NCBI GenBank assembly: GCA_945643635.1
Contig: CALZFC010000001.1
Span: 5,347,501-5,411,500, forward strand
Length of the DNA: 64,000 nt
Direction of reading: 5' to 3'
Origin: Allodiplogaster sudhausi
Taxonomy: Eukaryota > Nematoda > Chromadorea > Rhabditida > Diplogasteridae
Below are positions 46,458-58,468 of the stretch, piece by piece (the first letter of the stretch is position 1; the number at the start of each line of letters is the position of its first letter). The position numbers were made by a program, and so were the translations under genes. The notes beneath the pieces were generated by a model. It saw only the letters and a program-made list of their open reading frames with translations, did no database searches and was not told the DNA's origin.

Positions 46458-49142
46458 AAGATGATGGTTTAAATTTTGTACATATGAAATTTTTCCTAAT
46501 TTTTATTTTGTGTAAATCTTTTTTTTCTTGTTCCAATTAAGCTGGCAGTGCTCGGCATCACAATCAACGTCTACGTCGTGGTGTCTCTGCTGCTTGTCCG
46601 TCCTCGCACCCGCTTCAACCAGCTTTCCATCTCTCGCTCTCTCTCCAATGCCTCTATTCTCGTACTCTTCTTGTGCTAGATCCAGCACCCAAAGTATTCA
46701 GGTGCGTAACTATAATGCGCAACATTGTCATATGCAGAAAGTAGCCAATATTATTTAACATTTTAAGTGGCGGCACTGCGCCTCCCAAGCTGCTGGCGGT
46801 CGTTGTTGGCCACGCCACTGCAACTACTTATTATAGCCTTCTGCTCATCGAAGTCAGACACTCTGCCTATCTCACTTTGCCACATAAAGCAGTAAATGCG
46901 TATGTGACACTGGAAAAATACAGTTTTCCATTTGGAATATGTTATACAGATCAAAACGTTTTTTTATTGGAAATAGTGTTAAGATGGTGACGTCACTAAA
47001 TCGCCTAGTCGCCATTGGATTTCCCCTTCGCTACGACGCCTTGTTCAGCCCTGTCGTCTGCGTCGCTTCAATCGTTGGCAGCTGGATTCTCGGCACTCTT
47101 GTCATGGTTCCTGAGGTTGTAGGTGTGTATAGCCTTGGGATCATTTTAAGACACCGCACATTACTCTCTATGGCTTTCTATTTGGGAAATCATTGTGCGC
47201 TTGAATAAAAAAATAAAATTGCTGCTCACTAAAAGTATTTTCTCCTCCAGTCGACTGCGACAGAGTCTTCAGCTACGCTGCCTTATCGTGGAACATTGAA
47301 GACGAACCTGTATGTGCGAACATCAAGGTTGCTTTCAAAACACGAATACGTCTGAAACGCTTATAATTCTCTCATAAGTTGACACTCTCTTCTCCTGCTC
47401 TAACTTCCTCCGCCACCTTGAGAGATTTGCTTACTGTGAGGGAGTTCTCTATTTAAATCATCATTTCCACTTTTCTGAAATCACTCAAAAACACTTACTT
47501 GAAACATATTAATTGACGCGCTATTGTTTGACGAACATATTTGGACGGAGGATTTCAGAGAAGAAAAGGAGAGCGTTTGTGATTAGAGAATTATATAATT
47601 TTAGATAATTTCACTTACCGTGTTCGACCAGAAGAGCATGTTTTACTAAAAGTATCGACAGGTGTCAATAAATAATTGCCTAGGAAAAGTGAGAGCAAAT
47701 AAAATTAGAGTTTCACCTTCGACTTGATCTACGCGTGCCAGGGATTCGTTTTCTTCGTTCACCTCATCACGCTCGCTCTGCTAACAAGAAGCACTTTGGT
47801 TGGTTTGCTGGCAGTTTGCCAAATCAGTTTCAGCAAGTTTAAGCTAGATATTTTGAATAGTTATAGCGTAGAGGCAAGCAGTTTCACCAGTCGAATAACG
47901 AGCAGCAGATCCAGCATCGCCGGAATGTGCGGCTATTCTTTCAGGCTAGATTGATAGTAAATCAATAAATAAAAATGAGTGAAAAAGGTAATTAATAGAT
48001 TTCAATAGATTATGCTAAAGCACTTATGCACGACAACTTTTTTAAGTGATATTGTCAAATAAAAATCGTTACTGAAACTATCAAGGTAACTCAGGAAAAA
48101 AGAACTAATTGTGTTACTTGAGAGCTTCGCACAGAATCTAATCTTCGTGGTGGAAGCGGCGCTGGACACGCAGATTGTGGCAACGACTCGCTTGACTTCT
48201 TTCGTGCTCTACTGTCTCCTTTGGCAGTTGGCGCACGTCTTGGACGGGTTGGGTCGAGACGAAAAGTCAAATTGTTCAATCTGACTCTGATTCTCTCACT
48301 TTTTCAGGCTCTTCTCCATTCTCTTCCGCCAAGATCTCCGTCGTCCTCTCGTCGCCGCCATTTGTCGTGGCATCAAACCTCGCACACTCGATGCTACCGT
48401 ATCCCAATCACAGTCTACCGTAAACCAAGTGACTGTTGTTTCTAAGCTAGCATTCACGAAAGCGGGTGTGTGAAGCAGCCAATGATAAAAGGTGCAAGTG
48501 ACTCGATCACTTATGAGAGTCTAGAATGACATTCGATGAGAGGGAAGTGAGGGCGGGGGAGGGAGTAAGACAGCGGATAGCAGAGTGCCGACTGTATCAG
48601 CTTTTATCCTTTTTTCTCGAGCCAGAGAGGCCGTTCACTTTGTGGAGTTGGCCGTTGAAAGCAAGGAGATGTGCAAGGAAGTACGAATAGTTCCCGCTCG
48701 ATCTGTTTTTGTAAATACATATGTATGTATCGTGCTCACAATATAATTAATGGTGGAATGATCGAATATGGTCTAGAAAGGAAATGTTGTTATGAGAGAA
48801 AGAGAGAATTGCGAGCAGAGAAAGAAGGGAAGCATTGAAGATTGGAGGGTGAAGCATAATGTCGTTGGTTCGCGGAAGCTTTGCGAGTCCAGTAATTACA
48901 ACTTAATCGGATACTGAACAAGGCAGCTGCATTAGAAGTAGTCAAGACAACTCACATTCAGATTCTCGCATATTCATTTAACCTGTTAATCATTCCTCTT
49001 AACATTTTACTAAGAAAAAACCTAAAGAGCTTGCTGCTCCACTTTTCGAGAACAGACGAGTGTCGTTTTGTGCATTCTTCTTGACGACTTTCACTTTCTT
49101 AAATGGAAAACAATCATTACGATCTCCTTTCCACACTTTTAG

Positions 49143-51541
49143 ATGGAAGATGGAAAAGTGACATATTCGCGCACTGAAGACTTCATTGCGGGGAGTGCGA
49201 TTCTAGTCGTATGGATTACTTTATCTTTTTATTTGCTTTCCATAATGGAGGGCGGTCACCAAGAATTCATTTATTATACATATATGAAACGTACTACTGT
49301 ATTTTTAATAATCGCTCTCCTTTAAATAAGTTGATGGTTAAAATTTTGTACATATGAAATTTTTCCTAATTTTTAATTTGTGTTAACCTTTTTTTCTTGT
49401 TCTATGTAAGCTGGCAGTGCTCGGCATAACTATCCACGTCTACGTCATGGTGTCCCTGTTGCGTGTTCGTCGTCGCACTCGCTTCAACCAGCTCTCCATC
49501 TCTCGCTCTCTTTCCAATGCCTCTACTCTCGTACTCTTCTTGGTAGATCCAGCGCCCAAAGTATTCAGGTGCGTAACAATCATGCATAACTTTAATCACA
49601 TGCTGGAAGTATCCAATATCATTATAACATTTTAAGTGGCGGCACTGCGCCTCCCAAGCTGCTGGCGGTCGTTGTTGGCCACGCCACTGCAACCACTTAT
49701 TATAGCCTTCTGCTCATCGAAGTCAGAAATGTGTATTCGATAGTGGAAAAAATCATAATTAGTTTTCCATAGGGAATATGTTATACAGCTCAAAAAACTT
49801 CATTTTATTGGAAATAGTGTTAAAATATGTACGTATGTATGTACATTAGGTTGTGACGTCGCTAAGTCGCCTGGTCGCCATTGGTTTTCCCCTTCGCTAC
49901 GACGTATTATTCAGCCCAGTCGTCTGCGTCGCTTCAATCGTTGGCAGCTGGATTCTTGGCACTCTCGCCATGATTCCCGAGGTTGTAGGCAAGTAACCAT
50001 GGGATTATTTTAAGACACTATAGGTTTTGAAAATGATTACTCTCTATGGTCTATGGTTTGTTTTCCTTGAGAAGTGCACTTGGCACAAAAAAGTTTTTCT
50101 TGTTACTAAAAGTATTTTCTTCTCCAGCCGACTGCGACTTTGTCTTCATCTACTCTGCCTTATCGTGGAACATTGACGAAGACAAACCTGTGTGTGTGGA
50201 CATAAAGGTTGCTTTCAGAACAATATCATATGTATGTACATAGGTGTGTTATATTCATATGTATGATATGTTTGAAACTTTTCTAAACTTACCGTAGTAA
50301 AGAGTTCTTTTTATTCGGAGGGGAATTTACTATTGTATAATTCTCTCATAAGCAAACACCATCTTCTTTTTCTCTACAATTTTCCGCTCACAATCAGATT
50401 AAAAGATTCGCGATTATAATTCAATACTAATTGTGAGTGTATTCCACTTACCGTTTTTATCCAGAAAATCATGTTTTACTGCGGCGACATGCGACAATAA
50501 ATAATAATTAAATTAGGCCTTCATCTTCGACATGGTCTATGTGTGCCAGGGATTCGCTCTCCTCGTTCACCTCACAACTCTCGCTTTGCTAACCAGAAGC
50601 ACTTTGGTTGGTTTGCTGGCAGTTTGCCAAATCAGTTTCACCTAATTTAAAGGAGGTCTCAGGCGAATAAGAAGTGTCCCGTTTTTTTGCCTTATTTGGT
50701 CAGGTTAGGCAACTGCACTTGGATCGCATACAGATGATGCGCACACCCAACATTGGCCGTATTTTTCTTAGCAGGTCCCGCTACAAGCCAACTGCTTACC
50801 ACAATTTTTTGTGGAGAGAGTGTGAATGGCAATAGCACCATTTCTTTTTTTGTTAGTTGGCAGCTATTCGTTGTTGGAGTTTTTCCCTTATGATCTACTT
50901 TAAGCTAGATATTTTGGATACTTATAGCGTAGAGGCAGGCAGTTTCACCAGTCGAATAACGAGCAGAAGGGCGTGCACCGCCGGAATGTGCTGCTGTTCT
51001 TTCAGGCTAGATTAATAGTAAATGAATAAATAAATAAATATGAGTGCAATAGGTAATTAAAAGATTATTCTAAAACACTTATGCACGACAATGTTTTTAA
51101 AGTGAAATTGTCTAATAAAAATCGTTACTGAAACTATCAAGGTAATTCAGGAAAAAAGAACTAATAGTGTTACTTGAGAGCTTCGCACAAAATCTAATCT
51201 TCGTGGTGGAAGCGGCGTTGAACACGCAGATTGTGGCAACGACTCGCTTGACTTCTTTCGTGCTCTACTGTCTCCTTTGGCAGTTGACGCACGTCTTGGA
51301 CGGGTTGGGTCGAGAGGAACAGTCAAATTGGTCAATCTAACTCTAATTCTCCCACATTTTCAGGCTCTTCTCAATTCTCTTCCACCAAGATCTCCGTCGT
51401 CCTCTCGCTGCCGCCATTTGTCGTGGCATCAAACGTTGCGCTCAATCTCCCGCACTCAAAGCTACCGTATCCCGATCAAAGACTACTGTGAATCAATTAA
51501 CTGTAGTTTCTAAGCTATCATTTGTGAAAGCGGGTGCGTGA
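49143..51541 (+). CDS. Serpentine 7TM receptor copy 3, frame open
   Basis: Exons 49143-49208, 49411-49568, 49637-49730, 49850-49988, 50128-50207, 50517-50621, 51179-51303 and 51364-51541 join in phase to 314 residues with no stop. TM1 (LAVLGITINVYVVV-like), the loop motif RLVAIGFPLRYD, TM5 (LLVHLTTLALL) and TM7 (LFSILFHQDLRRP) are present. Compared with copies 1 and 2, about 45 bp at the end of exon 3 and the start of exon 4 are lost, and new splice sites (AAT|GTGTAT and TTAG|GTTGTG) would bridge the gap. This removes about 16 residues around TM3 and the motif Asn becomes Ser. One donor is GC (GCAAGT after 49988), and the acceptor of exon 7 is a weak TTGAG. It may be a functional variant or a pseudogene that happens to stay open. 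Confidence 0.6.
49243..49325. mobile_element. Short MITE in receptor copy 3 intron 1
   Basis: TGGAGGGCGGTCACCAAG to CGCTCTCCTTTAAA. It lies at the same place as the MITEs of copies 1 and 2, so the insertion predates the receptor duplication. Its left TTAA has decayed to CATA. Confidence 0.7.
50653..50893. mobile_element. TTAA insertion unique to receptor copy 3
   Basis: Copies 1 and 2 read continuously through TTTAAGCTAGATATTTTG in this intron (copy 1: GCTAATTTAAGCTAG). In copy 3 about 240 bp starting AGGAGGTCTCAGGCG stand between two TTAA copies, and AGCTAG follows unchanged. The paralogues give the empty site directly, so TTAA was duplicated on insertion. The terminal inverted repeat is short and imperfect (AGGAG against AGTAG). 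Confidence 0.8.
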
Positions 51542-54500
51542 AGCAGTCAGTGATAAAAGGTGCCCATGCCTCGATCACATGTGAGAATGACATTCGATGA
51601 AAGGGAAGTGGGGATATGACAGCGGATTGAAGAGTGCCGGCTGTATCAGCGTTTTAGCCTTTTTTTCTCGAGCCAGAACGGGCAGACCACTTTGTGGAGT
51701 GGACCGTTGAATGCAACGTGATGGCCAAGGAAACCCCGCTAAACATGAACGAATACTTCCTGCTCAAGCTGTTTACTCATCACTTCCGGTTTACTCGCGG
51801 TGATGGCGCCCGCCACACTTTCAGAAAGACTAATAAGCGAGGAGCTTTTCAACGACTCCGATTTCAACTCAGAAGCCGGGCAGCAAGTGAAGATTCCATA
51901 ATTCCATAAAAGACTCCAGCCGCCGTAGTATTGTATACTTTTCTTTTCGGGGTGAAGAGAGGAGCGCAACCCAATGTTAAACACAGGTGATATATGTACA
52001 TATGTATGTATTAACAGGCAAGATTGATGTTAGTTCCACTTTCTCTATTTCTTTCTCTCTCGCTCTCTCTACACTCACTCTCTACCTGTGTCGGTGTCAC
52101 CTCGTGATTTGTCTTTTCTTTACCTTCGATTTGAACTATTCTCCCCCTTTGAGTTCCCTGACTAATTTTCACACCCAATACTCCTTTTAAAGGCTAGGCA
52201 AACAAGCATTTGCACCGGTTGTGGTTTGAACCTGCGACACTCTTAACGTGAAACAAGTGCGCAACTTTCTGCGTCATAATTGACATCTCATGGATGACGT
52301 TGAGAATGGAATAGGCGCCGACGTAGTCGACGCGAAGCGAGCAGTACATCACTCTAGTATGGCCAACTCCAAAGATATCCAATGGGCTTCAGGCCTATTT
52401 CGTCCTTCAAACACAAGATTCATGCTTAAAACGCAAATCTCCGATGACAATTAAATGGAGGAGTCCATGTTCAAAATAATCAAAACGCGATCGGGACAAA
52501 TGATTCGTGGCATGATATCTGCAAAAAAAACATTAAATAATAAAACAGATGAAACCGCAGCACATCTACTGAGAAAAACATTTCAAAAATTAATAAGTAA
52601 ATAACAAACTACATATTTTTGTCGTATTGCTGAAGCGTTTCTACAGTATTTACTTGTGATGCGAAAATATGATCCTGGCATTTATGCAGAAAGGCGGCTT
52701 AGTTTCTGCCCCGGAAAAAGGTTGCAGATCTTTATGCCATTTCCTGGTCTTCCTTTTGTGGAAAGAACACATAAAACTGCTGAGAAATGGGGAAGAAATT
52801 CACTTTCCATTAACAAAGAATCCGCAAAGAAAGCCACTTTAGGCCCTCTCTTTCTCTCCCTTCTCTTTCTCTCTCTCCTCTTTCATCTCTCTTTCTCTCT
52901 CTCCTCTCTCTCACACTGTACTTCCAAGTATGTCTCTCCTCTTTCGCTCTCCCACTTTTCTCGTCCTGTTCCTTATTTCATCTCCCAAATCGTTGACTTC
53001 TTTAGAACGTTCTCTGTTAGATATCGCTGAATTATGTTCCATATTTTTTTTAAATCTGGTTTTGTTCTTTCTCTCATCTCTCTTCCTCTTTCTCTCTCAC
53101 TCTCTTTCTCTCTCTCGACCTCTCTCCTTTTCTTTCTTCCTCTCTCCCTCTCTCGAATGCTAACTGCCATCCTTCTAAAAGGAGAATTTACCATCTTTAG
53201 TTTGATTTCTATTCAGATGATGAAGAGTCGACGTTCCGCCCTTGTCTCTGACTTTCGCTCATAATATTTGTCTTCATTGTCAGAGTCAGTTACTTGCTCA
53301 TCATATAACTTGTGCCAGAGACTGGCGGGCGCCCTCATTGTTTGCTGTGATTACGTGGAGCACGGTGGTGTCGGTCATACGAGGTGGCGCATTGACGGGA
53401 GAGTGAAAGGTGAGAAGAAGAGGAGAGACAAAGAGACAGAACAGATAGTGACAGAGAGAGAGAGAGAAAGAGAAAGAGGGGAGAGAGAGAGCGAGAGAGA
53501 GAGAGAAAGAAGAGAGAGAGGAGAAAGAGCGAGATTGAATACGGAATAATCAAAATGAACGAAATATACAGACACTAGGTAAATATCAAGAGATAGAAAG
53601 CGACTTAGGAGAGAGAGAGAATTAAAGAGAAATTCATCTGACGTGGATCTGCACCGTCAAGATATGCGAATGCTTTTGATGAAGTGTCTGCATCTGAAAA
53701 GGTTATTTCACTATGCATCCCTCTCAATAAAGAGAGAGAAATGGCTTCGAACTTTTAAGGACTTTCTCGACTGCTCCCGCAAATATCATATAATTTTTTT
53801 TTCTTTATTCAGTTTATAGCATTTAATACATTCTTTACTTTACTTAAACCACATTTATTTTTATAAAACTTAACAATGCAATCACTCACATATACAAACT
53901 ACAATCTTTAACTGCCACGTTGCTGTCACGTGCAATTAGAATTCATGATCTGTTTAATGCGACAGCAAAATTCAGATTACATGTCTAACCCCCCCCCCCC
54001 CTCCCATCTCATCCCTTGTGGAGAGAGGAAAGAGAGAGAGAGAGAGAGAGAGAAAGTTGCCGGATTGATCATATTATTCATATATGAATGTATTCCCATT
54101 CTCTTCGTCCCTACGTAGTCTTATGCTCTTTTGCGAGAGTTTCAGCGTAACTCCTGAAAGTTGCCGTGATCATTTTAGATTCTTTTTGTCTCGTAGACCT
54201 ATCGCTCCTACTGCAGTAATCAGCTGCATGGATACAAATACAGCCATCCGACATTTTTTTTTAATTTTCATTTTCACTATCACTTTGGATGTTTTAGCAA
54301 TGTTTCATCTAGAAGTTTTAGTGAATTCTCCGTTCCCTTTAGACTTGCTCTCTTTGTCATTGCAGTAACCTTTCACATGTTCAAGGCTTTAAAATGAGAA
54401 AGGAGCTAGGAAATATTGCGATGACATTCATTTATGGTGGATGCGACCAATAGAAATGCGCTTTCTTCTTTTATTGCAATTCTCAACTGTTTCATCGTGT

Positions 54501-54586
54501 TGTTATTTCATGTGCATTTCTGTCCAATTACTCTCTACCATGCCATTTGTTTCTTTTTTTCCTTTCCAGTTCGTCATCAATGCAAA
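51542..54586. other. Intergenic, scattered exon-like pieces
   Basis: 51542-51770 is the receptor 3' flank. From about 51686 to 51909 a plus-strand frame (FVEWTVECNVMAKETPL onward) matches the fragment behind copy 1. On the minus strand at about 52380-52200 an open stretch with LRVDYVGAYSILNVIHEM looks coding but has no recognisable domain. CT runs lie at about 52845-52915 and 53065-53155, AG runs at about 53450-53530 and 54020-54055, and a poly-C run at 53990-54001. No gene model is supported. Confidence 0.4.
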
Positions 54587-57420
54587 ATGACGATGTACTA
54601 CAAGGCAACCTCAGATGATGTCAGTGAGAATATACCTAGGAGGACATTGAAGAAGAAAGAGAGGGAGAGAGAGATAGGGAGAGGGAGAGAGAGGGAGAGA
54701 GAGAGAAGGAGAGAGAGGGGAGGAGAGAGAGAGCCGCTATAGTCCATGATGAATAAATTAGAAAGAATATAAATTTACTGGAGATCTTTCTAACTACATA
54801 TGTACATATGTATATTCATGTATGCGGGCTCCCTATCGTTGTAAGAATAAACAATTATTGTAAATGTGAAAAAGCTTGGAATTTAAGTATGTATGTATAA
54901 CTAAATATAATTAATGTAGTTTAATTATCTTTTCAGCGACTCTCACCAAACAGTCTCCGACCGTGGTCGCCGTCGGTCGACAAAAGGACACACAACACGA
55001 GGCTGACACTCTTGCTCTTCCTGTCCTTTCTCATCCTTCTCTTTCTCTGCCTCCAAGTTTGGCGGTTTGTTCCTTTCTTTATCTCATTTCCTCGCTCTGT
55101 CATTTTCTTTGTGCCTCAATCTCTCTTTCTCTTCCCAATTTTTTTTTTCTCTCTCTCTCTCTCGTTCTCTCTCTCTCTTTCTACCAATCTCTCTCCCTCT
55201 CGTTTTCTCTCTCTATACCAATCTCTCTCATTCTCCCACTCTCTCTGCAAACAATCTCGTTGCCTCCTGCAGGCAGCACCCTCCGGAGCAGCTTCTGCCA
55301 TCGGTACCTTCTTCATTTTCGGGACGCTTTCCGCCTGACCCCGACCCTAATGCGGCAGCAACTATCATTGTCATTACACCAACGCACAAGCGGGCTGAGC
55401 GGCTGGCAGATATGACAAGGAGAGACAGGAGACAGAGAGACAGAGAACAGACAGAGAGACAGAGAGTAGACAGAGAGACAGGAGACAGAGAGACAGAGAG
55501 GAGACAGAGAGACAGAGAGCAGACCGAGAGACAGGAGACAGAGAGACAGAGAGCAGACAGAGAGACTGATAGTAGACTGAGAGACAGAGGGCAGACAAAG
55601 AGACAGAGTGGAGGCAGAGAGACAGAGAAGAGACAGAGAGAGACAGAGAAGAGACAGAGCGACCGATAGGAGAGGAAGAGAAGGAAGACATCGAAGAGTA
55701 GGCAGAGAAGGAAAATTGGAAAAGTGGGAGAGCGAGAGTGAACTTATACTTTTTTTTCAGATTCTCTCAAACCCTGTCGCACGTGCGCAATCTCCATTGG
55801 ATCGTGATTGAAGATGGCAACGCGACGGTGCCTGCGGTCGAGAGAGTTCTGCAGAGGACGGGCCTCGCTTATGTCTACTTCCATTCCATACGCGACCCTA
55901 AACTGCCGAGTTAGTGTGGAGGGAGCGAGATTAAATATGAGAGTAGAAAGAGAGAGAGCAGAGAAAGAGACACTAAAGGAGGGAGAGAGAGAACGAGAGT
56001 AATGAGAGAGAGAGCAGAGAAAGAGAGTGAGAGAGAACGAGAGTAAGGAGAGAGAGGAGAGAAAGAGACACAGCTCCTCTCTCATCCAGAGCGTGGCTGG
56101 ACCCATCGCAACCGTGCTCTCGCTTACATCCGTGCCAGCTACGCGAGCTACAAGGGAGAAGCTGTCGTCTACTTCGCGGACGATGACAATGCGTACGATA
56201 TCCGCCTCTTCAACAACTACATCCGCAATGTCAAGCGACTCGGCTTCTGGGCAGTCGGTGGGCGCCATTTACATATTTATTTATTTATTTATTTACTAAA
56301 TCATAATTAATATTATTTATTTATTTATTTATTCAATACATCAATATGATGTGACAACATTTAGAAATATTGATTGAGAAGGATGACCAGAACTAAAAGT
56401 TGAGAAGAAAATGCAAATGCAATGCACCGCGGAGAGGGGAGATAAGAGAGAGATAGAAGTGTACATAGTTGAAGCTAGATACTATGAAAAGAGGGTGGAG
56501 GTGGGTGGATGCAGAGAGCCAATCGCCTCGACACCGTACTGGGGTTGGCAGGTGTGACAACACTTCTTGGAGAACCTTTTGCGCAGCAAAACGATACAAG
56601 AAGAAAAAAAACTTAGACATTTATACTTTAATCTTCTTTTTATACACATTTGTGTATGAACATATACAAGAAGTCTCTTATTTATTTGTTAGTATATTAA
56701 TTGCGAGACAACAACTCTCATTGTGTGTCATCAGGACTGTCTGGCGCGGGCTTGGTGGAGGCGCCGCACGTGGAGAATGACACGATTGTCGCGTGGGACG
56801 CGTGGTACGCGCCGAAGCGGGCCTTCGCCACGGACATGGCAGGCTTCGCGCTCAATCTCAGGGAGATCCTCAGGGCCAGCAAGTCCGTCTCATTCTTCTC
56901 TCTCTCGCTCTATCTCTCTCTCCCTCTCGCCCTCTCTTTCTCTTTCTCTCTCTCTTTCTCTCTCTCTCTTTCTTTCTTTCTTTCTCTCTCGCTGTCTGTC
57001 TCTCTATCTCCTCAAACCTTCGTCTCTTCGTTCAGTGCCTCTTTTAACTTGGAATGTGCGAGGAGCGCGCCAGAGACTTGCTTCATCCAGCAGTTCGGCA
57101 TCAAAAAAGAGGAGGTCTTCCCACTCTTTTTCCTAGATCGTCAAGTCTATCTATTTAAACAGTGTATAACCTGCACATATTTACATAGTACATATCGAAA
57201 AACAGATTGCTCTGCAGATTTCTAGCTTTTTGTTAGAATTCATAGTAATTAAAGTATGTACATATGTATATCATTATTTGTTGATCTTTGCAAAAGTCGC
57301 TCTTTTGTTCAGGCTGAACCCTTCGGCTATGACGATGATCCGAAGGAGATTCTTGTCTGGCATGTCAAGACGAGCAATATTGGCACCCATGGAGAAAGAC
57401 ACGGATACGTCATCGAATGA
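54587..57420 (+). CDS. Beta-1,3-glucuronosyltransferase (GlcAT-I/B3GAT type), 8 exons
   Basis: Exons 54587-54619, 54937-55064, 55273-55419, 55761-55909, 56090-56257, 56735-56882, 57036-57144 and 57313-57420 give 329 residues, the usual length. After a short basic tail comes one anchor helix (TLLLFLSFLILLFLCLQVW), then a stem. The catalytic part starts ATIIVITPTHKRAERLADMT and has YFADDDNAYDIRLF (the DDD metal/UDP-glucuronate site), TFATDMAGFAL-type acceptor motif (here AFATDMAGFALNLR) and the end ILVWHVKTS. The enzyme adds glucuronic acid in the Golgi, completing the linkage tetrasaccharide of glycosaminoglycans in GlcAT-I members. The start is backed by a good GTCAGT donor at 54620 and a CTTTCCAG acceptor just upstream. 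Oddity: the donor after 55419 reads AAG|GAGAGA, with GA in place of GT, at the edge of an AGACAG repeat. Confidence 0.88.
55420..55680 (+). repeat. (GACAGA)n-type minisatellite
   Basis: About 260 bp of GACAGAGA/GGAGACAGA units that begin exactly at the expected 5' splice site of the glucuronosyltransferase third intron and run to about 80 bp before the next acceptor. The long open frames read across this repeat are artefacts. Confidence 0.9.
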
Positions 57421-58468
57421 AGAGAGAGAGAGAGTGAAAGAGAGAGAGTAAAGAGAGAGGGTCAGAGAGAGTTAAGAGAGAAGGAGAGGGAGTGAAGAGA
57501 GAGAAGAGAAGAGGTAAAGAAGGAGAGAGAGTAATAGAAAGGTATGAAAAAGATAGTGTGTAGTTTGTACTTAGCACGAAATGCCCGTAATCGACTTCTA
57601 TTGACCAAAGTGTTCCATATTAGGCACCAAATTTGTTTGTTTCTTGAAGTACTAGAGGTACTGTTAAATATATATTTTTTTAAGCATCACTATCATTTTG
57701 CCGCTTTTTCAATGTCACTTTTTCTGAACCGCTTTTTCAATGTCACTTTTTTAAATTACCTATGATTCTGGTCGAACGTTTTACGGGTGAAAAATAATTG
57801 AGGGAAAAGACATTTAGGTTTCTGATTTTTTTGAAAGCCTTAGTTTGTCACTTTGCATATTATTATTTCTATTTATTGTGATAGAAAATTCTAATAAAGA
57901 TGGCAAGTATTTCCCAAATACATTGATTTTGAGAAAAGGCTAATATTCTCCGCAAGCTTTGTGAATTTCCAAGTCGACAAGGTCGTGGAGGAGAGAATTG
58001 CTCTGGTGCACAGAGTTGTAATATTTAGAGATCTATCTCGTAAAGCCTTCTAACAACTTGCTGGCCGATCCGTAATGAAGCTCGCTGGCTTCTTCTCTGT
58101 CATTCGGGTGTGAAGAGGACTGCGAACTGGCGCAACAACGCTTTATTTAGCAACCTACCGAACGGCAACCAAACAATTGAGCAGGAAAGGGAAGAGGAAA
58201 CCGCTCAATAGGAGCGAAACATGGCGAACTGACTTATGAAGTTATAACTTAAAAATAATCACGCTAATTCGTTCGTGATCGAATAATTATAATGCTCTTC
58301 AGTGCAATCCAGTCCATGGATGAATTCAGTCCATGGAAATGGATGGATGAGATAGGAATCTGCATGACAGATCGGAATTTCAGTAATTTCACTTCACTGC
58401 AAAACGTCACAAAGTGAGGATGTTCAAACTGTTTAAATTGCGATTGGCCAGATTAGACGGTTCAATTG
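57421..58468. other. Intergenic between convergent genes
   Basis: Opens with an AG run (about 57421-57540) in the 3' region of the glucuronosyltransferase gene. The rest is A/T-rich with no supported gene. The minus-strand LAMP-like gene ends at 58469. Confidence 0.5.

Larger units (their letters stand above)
39450..48473 (+). pseudogene. Serpentine 7TM receptor copy 2, split and frameshifted
   Basis: Exon 1 is 39450-39515 (MEDGKVTYSRTEDF) and exon 2 is 46542-46701, so intron 1 is about 7 kb because a 6.4-kb element lies in it. The remaining exons, through TM7 (LFSILFRQDLRRP) to a stop at 48471-48473, match copies 1 and 3. Exon 2 has two extra bases (CTTGTGCTAGATC, against CTTGCTAGACC in copy 1), which gives an in-frame TAG. 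Exon 3 here ends in phase with exon 4 through a GTATGT donor and shows the ancestral arrangement. A pseudogene by the 2-bp insertion. Confidence 0.75.

Noticed and set aside
52195..52280. tRNA-like sequence (GGTTCAAACC-type box on the minus strand)
   Set aside because: No acceptor stem or anticodon arm can be folded around it, and no good A box lies at the right distance.
55067..55669. 200-codon plus-strand open frame
   Set aside because: It reads through an intron, one real glucuronosyltransferase exon and the GACAGA repeat; only the exon part is coding.
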